Source: CALFCX01 sp964603025 (GTDB lineage Bacteria > Margulisbacteria > WOR-1 > JAKLHX01). From it: a stretch of DNA of 14,882 nt. The translations under genes and the position numbers were made by a program. Where the stretch lies: NCBI GenBank assembly GCA_964603025.1, contig CAZRTO010000037.1, positions 1-14,882 on the forward strand, written 5' to 3'. The notes under the pieces were generated by a model, which had not been told where the DNA came from, made no database searches, and saw only the letters and a list, made by a program, of their open reading frames with translations. Below, in pieces: positions 11,674 to 14,882 of the stretch. Numbering within the stretch: the first letter of the stretch is position 1; the number at the start of each line of letters is the position of its first letter.

Positions 11674-13966
11674 GCAGTATGACCCTTCCTGAAGATGCTG
11701 CAGAGCCTCCGGTCCCGTCCCTCGCGGCCATCCTGACGATATAAACGCCGTTGGGAAGCGCTCTCCCGTCCGCTGACCTGCCGTCCCATGGCACCGCGTT
11801 GTTAAAACCGGTCTTTCCGGTTGCCGCGGCCTTCCAGACCAGAGAACCTGAAGTGTCAAACACATAAAAGGTCACGTCACAATCTTTTGAAGCGTTGAAT
11901 GTGAGCGATGTATTGCCGAGCCGAGGATCGAACGGGCTGGGGCATGCCAGCACACTGCCGACCCTGAGAGCCTGCTCAACCGAAAAAGACAATGAGTATG
12001 TGCCGGTCCCCGCGCTGAGAACAATGACATGAGGGCCTTCTGTGAGCGTGCCGCTTGATACATTCCCTGTGACGGTATCGTAAGCGACATCGGTCCCGTC
12101 AAGCTTGACCGTCCCGGAAGGGATGCCTGCACCGCTTTCGTCGACGATCCTGATCGAAGAGGACGGGTCCACATAATCTCCGCCGGAAACCGGGATGTCA
12201 TCGAATTTAAAGAAGACCGTTGCCGGCGGGGACGACAGGAACACGGCCGCCGAGGTCGATGCGCGGTTCCCCGCAAGATCTACCGCGGTAACTGTTATGT
12301 TGTTGCGGCCCCTGACCAGGTCGACGGTCGCGGAGAATCGTCCATTGGCCGAGGGGACCTGCCTCTCGGGGGAGGAATTGTTCTGTACCAGCAGTTTTGC
12401 GATGTCTTTTTTGTCGACCGTGCCGTTTATCGAGATCGTCGCAGCAGATGCCTCATAAGTGCTCGGCTCGAACCTGACCTGCGGTTTTTTCTCATCAATA
12501 ACTAACGCAAAGGACATCTTTTCGCTCTTATTGCCGGCAAGGTCCCTGAGAACGATCTCGAGCTGATACGGATCTTTGCCGAGCGGGACAGCCGGCGTAA
12601 AAACCAGGGATCTTGAAGGGATATCCTGAGAGTGTGATCCTTCGACAGTAACACCCCGGCAAAAGACCTTTAAGGTGGAGCCGTGGAGATCAGGCCCCGC
12701 GCCTTCATCCGCCATAGGGACCTGGATCTTTGCTCTGGTGTTTGAGTAGATAGTGTTGTTCATGAGAGCCATTCCTATCCGCGGCGCTACAGAGTCGATC
12801 GATATAAATGCTTCCGTGCTTACGACATTTCCTGTATTGTCCGTGAGCAGCACTTTTAACGTGTTCGCGCCGTTCTTTGTCATTTCAGGTATTTTAAAAA
12901 ACCCGTTCATTGCCGCCGATGTCCTGTCGTATGTAAGGAAGGATTCTATCGTGACACCGTTCAGTAGCACTGCCGCTTCCGTGCCGTCCGGCAGGCCGTT
13001 TTGCGGATCGCGTACGGTCAGCTCAAGGGCCGCTGTAGCTCCGCCTCGCAGCCACTCGCTACCGGAAGGCTTAACAAGCGCGATGTCGATATCGGCGGCT
13101 TTTGCGGACGGCAGATGGCGCAGCGGTCTTATTTGGGAGTAGGACCTTTCAAGGCCGTTCCAAGCGGCTATCCTGCAATAGTAGTTGCCATAGGGGGCGT
13201 CCTGCGGGACCTGTACTGTTATCCTGGAGCCTTCCAGGGTCGTTACCAGAGGGTTGTGAAATTCTCTGTCAGGCGATATCTCAAACATATGCATTACAGT
13301 TTCAGGTTCGGTTCCCGGAGAGGGCATGAACTCGGTCTCTATGCTTCCAGAAACAGAAATGATATCTTGCTGTGTCAGGAATTCAGGCGCTGCCGGGGAC
13401 GGTATGTAGATCACCTCAGGAGAGTCCGTTCCGGTGAACACCGATATCATTCCTGGCGAAAGAGCGCATTTGATCTCTCCGGCGGGCACTTCCATCGGAT
13501 ACGCCCTGGGGCTGCTCCATGTACGGCCTCTGTTCACCGAGCTGGCGATATATAGATATCTGCCAGCAGAAAATACGGCAAAAGGCGCCTGAGGATGCAT
13601 AGCCGCTATATCCGCCGCGTCTATATTTTCAAGCGCGGCTATTTCGGCCGCCTGGCCGTCCCGGACGGCATGGGCGTAAAATAAACGGTCAAGACCATCG
13701 GAATGCTCTATCATCAACACGGCCGGGGGCGCTTCGGCGGTAAAGACTGTGTAAGCCTTTATTGAAGAGCCGTTTTTTGAGACTGTCACGGCGTTTGACC
13801 AGAACTTTCCGCCGTCAGTAGAGTAGGATATAGTTAAATGCCCTGTGTCAGGATCGGTCCTGGCTTCGGCGACGCACGATGACGCTCCGGTTGCCGGAAG
13901 CTCCGCGCAAAGAGCTAAGACGGCGACCAGGCCGAGCAACAGCCGTTTTGGATACACCACATCCAT
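11666..13966 (-). CDS. Large secreted multidomain protein: Asp-box N-terminus, Ig-like repeats, FlgD-like C-terminal domain
   Basis: This exported protein has 766 residues and no recognisable name. The start at 13966 is chosen because it begins a clear signal peptide (PKRLLLGLVAVLALCAELPATGA, residues 6-28) and avoids overlap with the divergent gene. The first 200 residues contain two Asp-box (BNR) motifs, STDGGKFW at 49-56 and SVNRGRTW at 143-150, as in sialidase-type propellers, but too few for a full propeller. Beta-rich Ig/cadherin-like modules follow, each ending in a D-x-x-GN turn: TDNTGN at 375-380, RDLAGNKS at 474-481 and VDLAGNRAS at 562-570. The C-terminus from about 667 is FlgD Ig-like (PSPFDPR, VPWDGRSADGRALPNGVYIVRM, ending GRVILLK). 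It probably acts at the cell surface in adhesion or glycan recognition; this is inference. No Shine-Dalgarno precedes the start. A predicted extended -10 lies 14 bases upstream. Confidence 0.75.
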   Translation of the reverse strand: MDVVYPKRLLLGLVAVLALCAELPATGASSCVAEARTDPDTGHLTISYSTDGGKFWSNAVTVSKNGSSIKAYTVFTAEAPPAVLMIEHSDGLDRLFYAHAVRDGQAAEIAALENIDAADIAAMHPQAPFAVFSAGRYLYIASSVNRGRTWSSPRAYPMEVPAGEIKCALSPGMISVFTGTDSPEVIYIPSPAAPEFLTQQDIISVSGSIETEFMPSPGTEPETVMHMFEISPDREFHNPLVTTLEGSRITVQVPQDAPYGNYYCRIAAWNGLERSYSQIRPLRHLPSAKAADIDIALVKPSGSEWLRGGATAALELTVRDPQNGLPDGTEAAVLLNGVTIESFLTYDRTSAAMNGFFKIPEMTKNGANTLKVLLTDNTGNVVSTEAFISIDSVAPRIGMALMNNTIYSNTRAKIQVPMADEGAGPDLHGSTLKVFCRGVTVEGSHSQDIPSRSLVFTPAVPLGKDPYQLEIVLRDLAGNKSEKMSFALVIDEKKPQVRFEPSTYEASAATISINGTVDKKDIAKLLVQNNSSPERQVPSANGRFSATVDLVRGRNNITVTAVDLAGNRASTSAAVFLSSPPATVFFKFDDIPVSGGDYVDPSSSIRIVDESGAGIPSGTVKLDGTDVAYDTVTGNVSSGTLTEGPHVIVLSAGTGTYSLSFSVEQALRVGSVLACPSPFDPRLGNTSLTFNASKDCDVTFYVFDTSGSLVWKAAATGKTGFNNAVPWDGRSADGRALPNGVYIVRMAARDGTGGSAASSGRVILLK

Positions 13967-13979
13967 ATTAATAATACGA

Positions 13980-14008
13980 ATTCTATCACCGGTTATGTTC
14001 AACCGCAA
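13980..14008 (-). promoter_or_regulatory. Promoter of the secreted-protein gene
   Basis: Minus strand: TTGCGG (14008-14003), a 17-bp spacer, TAGAAT (13985-13980), with TGA before the -10 (extended form). Transcription would start near 13973, leaving a leader of about seven bases before the ATG at 13966 and no room for a Shine-Dalgarno. Confidence 0.55.
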
Positions 14009-14016
14009 GGTTTTTG

Positions 14017-14024
14017 TGTATAAT
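14017..14024 (+). promoter_or_regulatory. -10 element of the RNA methyltransferase gene
   Basis: A consensus TATAAT (14019-14024) preceded directly by TG lies 11 bases before the ATG at 14036, so the leader would be about five bases. The -35 is poor. It is back-to-back with the promoter of the minus-strand gene, within 69 bp. Confidence 0.55.
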
Positions 14025-14035
14025 AGTACCCGGTC

Positions 14036-14818
14036 ATGCAAATAGGCAAGAACAGCAGGCATATCAAGCTGGTCAAACAGCTCAAAGACAAAAAATACCG
14101 GGACAGGCACGGGCTGTTCATCATAGAAGGGCCTCATCTGGCTGACGAGGCCATAAAGAGCGGGTCCGGGTTCGAGTTCGCGGTATTTTCCGAAAAAGCC
14201 CCCAAAGAGATCATTTCCGCCATCGAGGATAAGGATATCCCGTCTTTCTTTGTTGACGCGCGGACTATGAAAGCTTTGTCCGATACCGAGAACGACCAGG
14301 GCGTCCTGGGAGTGGTGCATAAATTCTCCTACTTGGTGAAGGACGTAAAAAAGGACGGCAGGCAGATCGTGGTCGTTTGCGACGGGCTTCAGGACCCGGG
14401 GAACCTGGGCGCAATAATCAGGACTGCCGCGGCGGCCCGGGCCGGGGCCGTGATAACATCTCCGGACAGTGCCGATATCTACAACCCGAAAACGGTGCGC
14501 TCCACCGGGGGCGCGCTTTTTCATATCCCGGTGATAGCTTCTGCGGATGTCGGGACAGATATAAGAGCACTGTCCTCGGCCGGTTTGAAGGTCTTCTGCG
14601 CCGAACCATCCGGAGGGCGTTCTCTGTATCAGACCGATATTTCAAAGGGCTTTGTCATAGTGATCGGCAGCGAAGGGCGCGGGGTTAAGCCGTCCGTAAG
14701 ATGTCTGTGCGACGGCGCTTTGACGATCCCCATCGCCGGGAGCTGCGAGTCGCTGAACGCCGCCGTTGCCGCCGCCGTGATATTGTTCGAGGCCGTAAGA
14801 CAAAGATCGCTCAAGTAA
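14036..14818 (+). CDS. SpoU/TrmH-family (SPOUT) RNA 2'-O-ribose methyltransferase, RlmB-like
   Basis: This enzyme uses SAM to methylate a ribose 2'-OH in rRNA or tRNA; it has the knotted SPOUT fold and usually works as a dimer. It has 260 residues with a small N-terminal substrate-binding domain (about 1-95: KQLKDKKYRDRHGLFIIEGPHLADEAI) and a catalytic domain. Motif 1 is DGLQDPGNLGAIIRTA (116-131, with Asn123 and the conserved Arg129), motif 2 IGSEGRGV (210-217), and motif 3 IPIAGSCESLNAAVAA (231-246). Length and domain order match RlmB-type enzymes, but the exact target nucleotide cannot be assigned. It is transcribed away from the secreted-protein gene, and the start sits about five bases from the predicted transcription start, without a Shine-Dalgarno. 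Confidence 0.92.
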   Translation: MQIGKNSRHIKLVKQLKDKKYRDRHGLFIIEGPHLADEAIKSGSGFEFAVFSEKAPKEIISAIEDKDIPSFFVDARTMKALSDTENDQGVLGVVHKFSYLVKDVKKDGRQIVVVCDGLQDPGNLGAIIRTAAAARAGAVITSPDSADIYNPKTVRSTGGALFHIPVIASADVGTDIRALSSAGLKVFCAEPSGGRSLYQTDISKGFVIVIGSEGRGVKPSVRCLCDGALTIPIAGSCESLNAAVAAAVILFEAVRQRSLK

Positions 14819-14837
14819 AAAAACCTCTTTTGAGAGA
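14817..14837 (-). terminator. Weak intrinsic terminator for a minus-strand transcript from beyond the right edge
   Basis: Read on the minus strand, CTCT-CAAA-AGAG (five pairs including a closing U-G) is followed by G and seven T (14823-14817). This fits a gene converging from outside the window. On the plus strand the same sequence has its A-tract first, so it would not terminate the methyltransferase gene in the usual way. In the rest of 14838-14882 I see only a short GGGG/CCCC stem and no gene. Confidence 0.35.
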
Positions 14838-14882
14838 TTCGGGGAGATGGTGACCCCCGGGACGAGACTTTACCGTTGATTC

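Noticed and set aside
13903..13918. A possible lipobox (VLALC) in the secreted protein signal
   Set aside because: The residue before the cysteine is leucine; lipoprotein signals need a small residue there. An ordinary signal peptide is more likely.
13967..14524. An N-terminal extension of the secreted protein to 14524
   Set aside because: It would be antisense to the conserved RNA methyltransferase and would bury the clear signal peptide that starts at 13966.
14841..14882. A possible antisense tRNA 3' end (TGGTGACCCCC...) at the right edge
   Set aside because: The following bases do not form a T-arm stem: GGGAC has no matching GTCCC, and no TTCGA-type loop is present.

Overview
This window is a draft scaffold from a bacterium with moderate G+C. 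It consists of three contig pieces (1-4133, 4234-6360 and 6461-14882) joined by two runs of exactly 100 N, so order across the two joins is scaffolding, not sequence. The gene content suggests an uncultivated anaerobe: an iron-sulfur L-serine dehydratase, a short anaerobe-type ThiC, a tRNA without encoded CCA, and Wzz/PHPT-type exopolysaccharide synthesis. A lineage such as Omnitrophota fits, but this is a weak inference; no marker gene here fixes the phylum.

Left piece (1-4133): an L-serine dehydratase (sdaA, 9-1220); an A/T-richer orphan with a GNAT-like acetyltransferase signature (1271-2032); a tRNA-Glu(CTC) with an extended -10 promoter; a repeat-rich noncoding stretch (2155-2366) with a partial copy of the tRNA 3' end; a sugar-type ABC solute-binding lipoprotein without permease genes (2367-3557); and, facing it, a serine beta-lactamase/D,D-peptidase-like protein (4530-3600, minus) whose middle is lost in the first gap.

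Middle piece (4234-6360): divergently from the beta-lactamase-like gene, a strong consensus promoter drives a Rossmann-fold SLOG/TIGR00725-type protein that overlaps thiC by one base. The predicted transcription start is on the ATG, so the message looks leaderless and there is no space for a TPP riboswitch. The end of thiC is in the second gap.

Right piece (6461-14882): a compact plus-strand exopolysaccharide block holds a GT4 glycosyltransferase, a polyprenyl-phosphate sugar-phosphate transferase, a Wzz chain-length regulator fused to a BY-kinase-like ATPase, and a Gfo/Idh/MocA sugar dehydrogenase. It fits lipid-linked sugar assembly (priming transferase, glycosyl addition, chain-length control, nucleotide-sugar oxidation); flippase and polymerase must lie elsewhere. 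The last gene overlaps tail-to-tail by 8 bp with a large secreted protein on the minus strand (13966-11666) carrying Asp-box motifs, Ig-like domains and a FlgD-like C-terminal domain. Divergent from that gene is a SpoU/TrmH-family RNA methyltransferase (14036-14818).

A cross-cutting feature is promoter style. Several promoters carry TGn plus a near-consensus -10. Three promoter-proximal genes (4611, 13966, 14036) start within a few bases of the predicted transcription start and lack a Shine-Dalgarno, whereas operon-internal genes and the genes at 1271 and 4530 have clear Shine-Dalgarno sequences. I found no CRISPR array, intact insertion sequence, phage gene or convincing new defence system.
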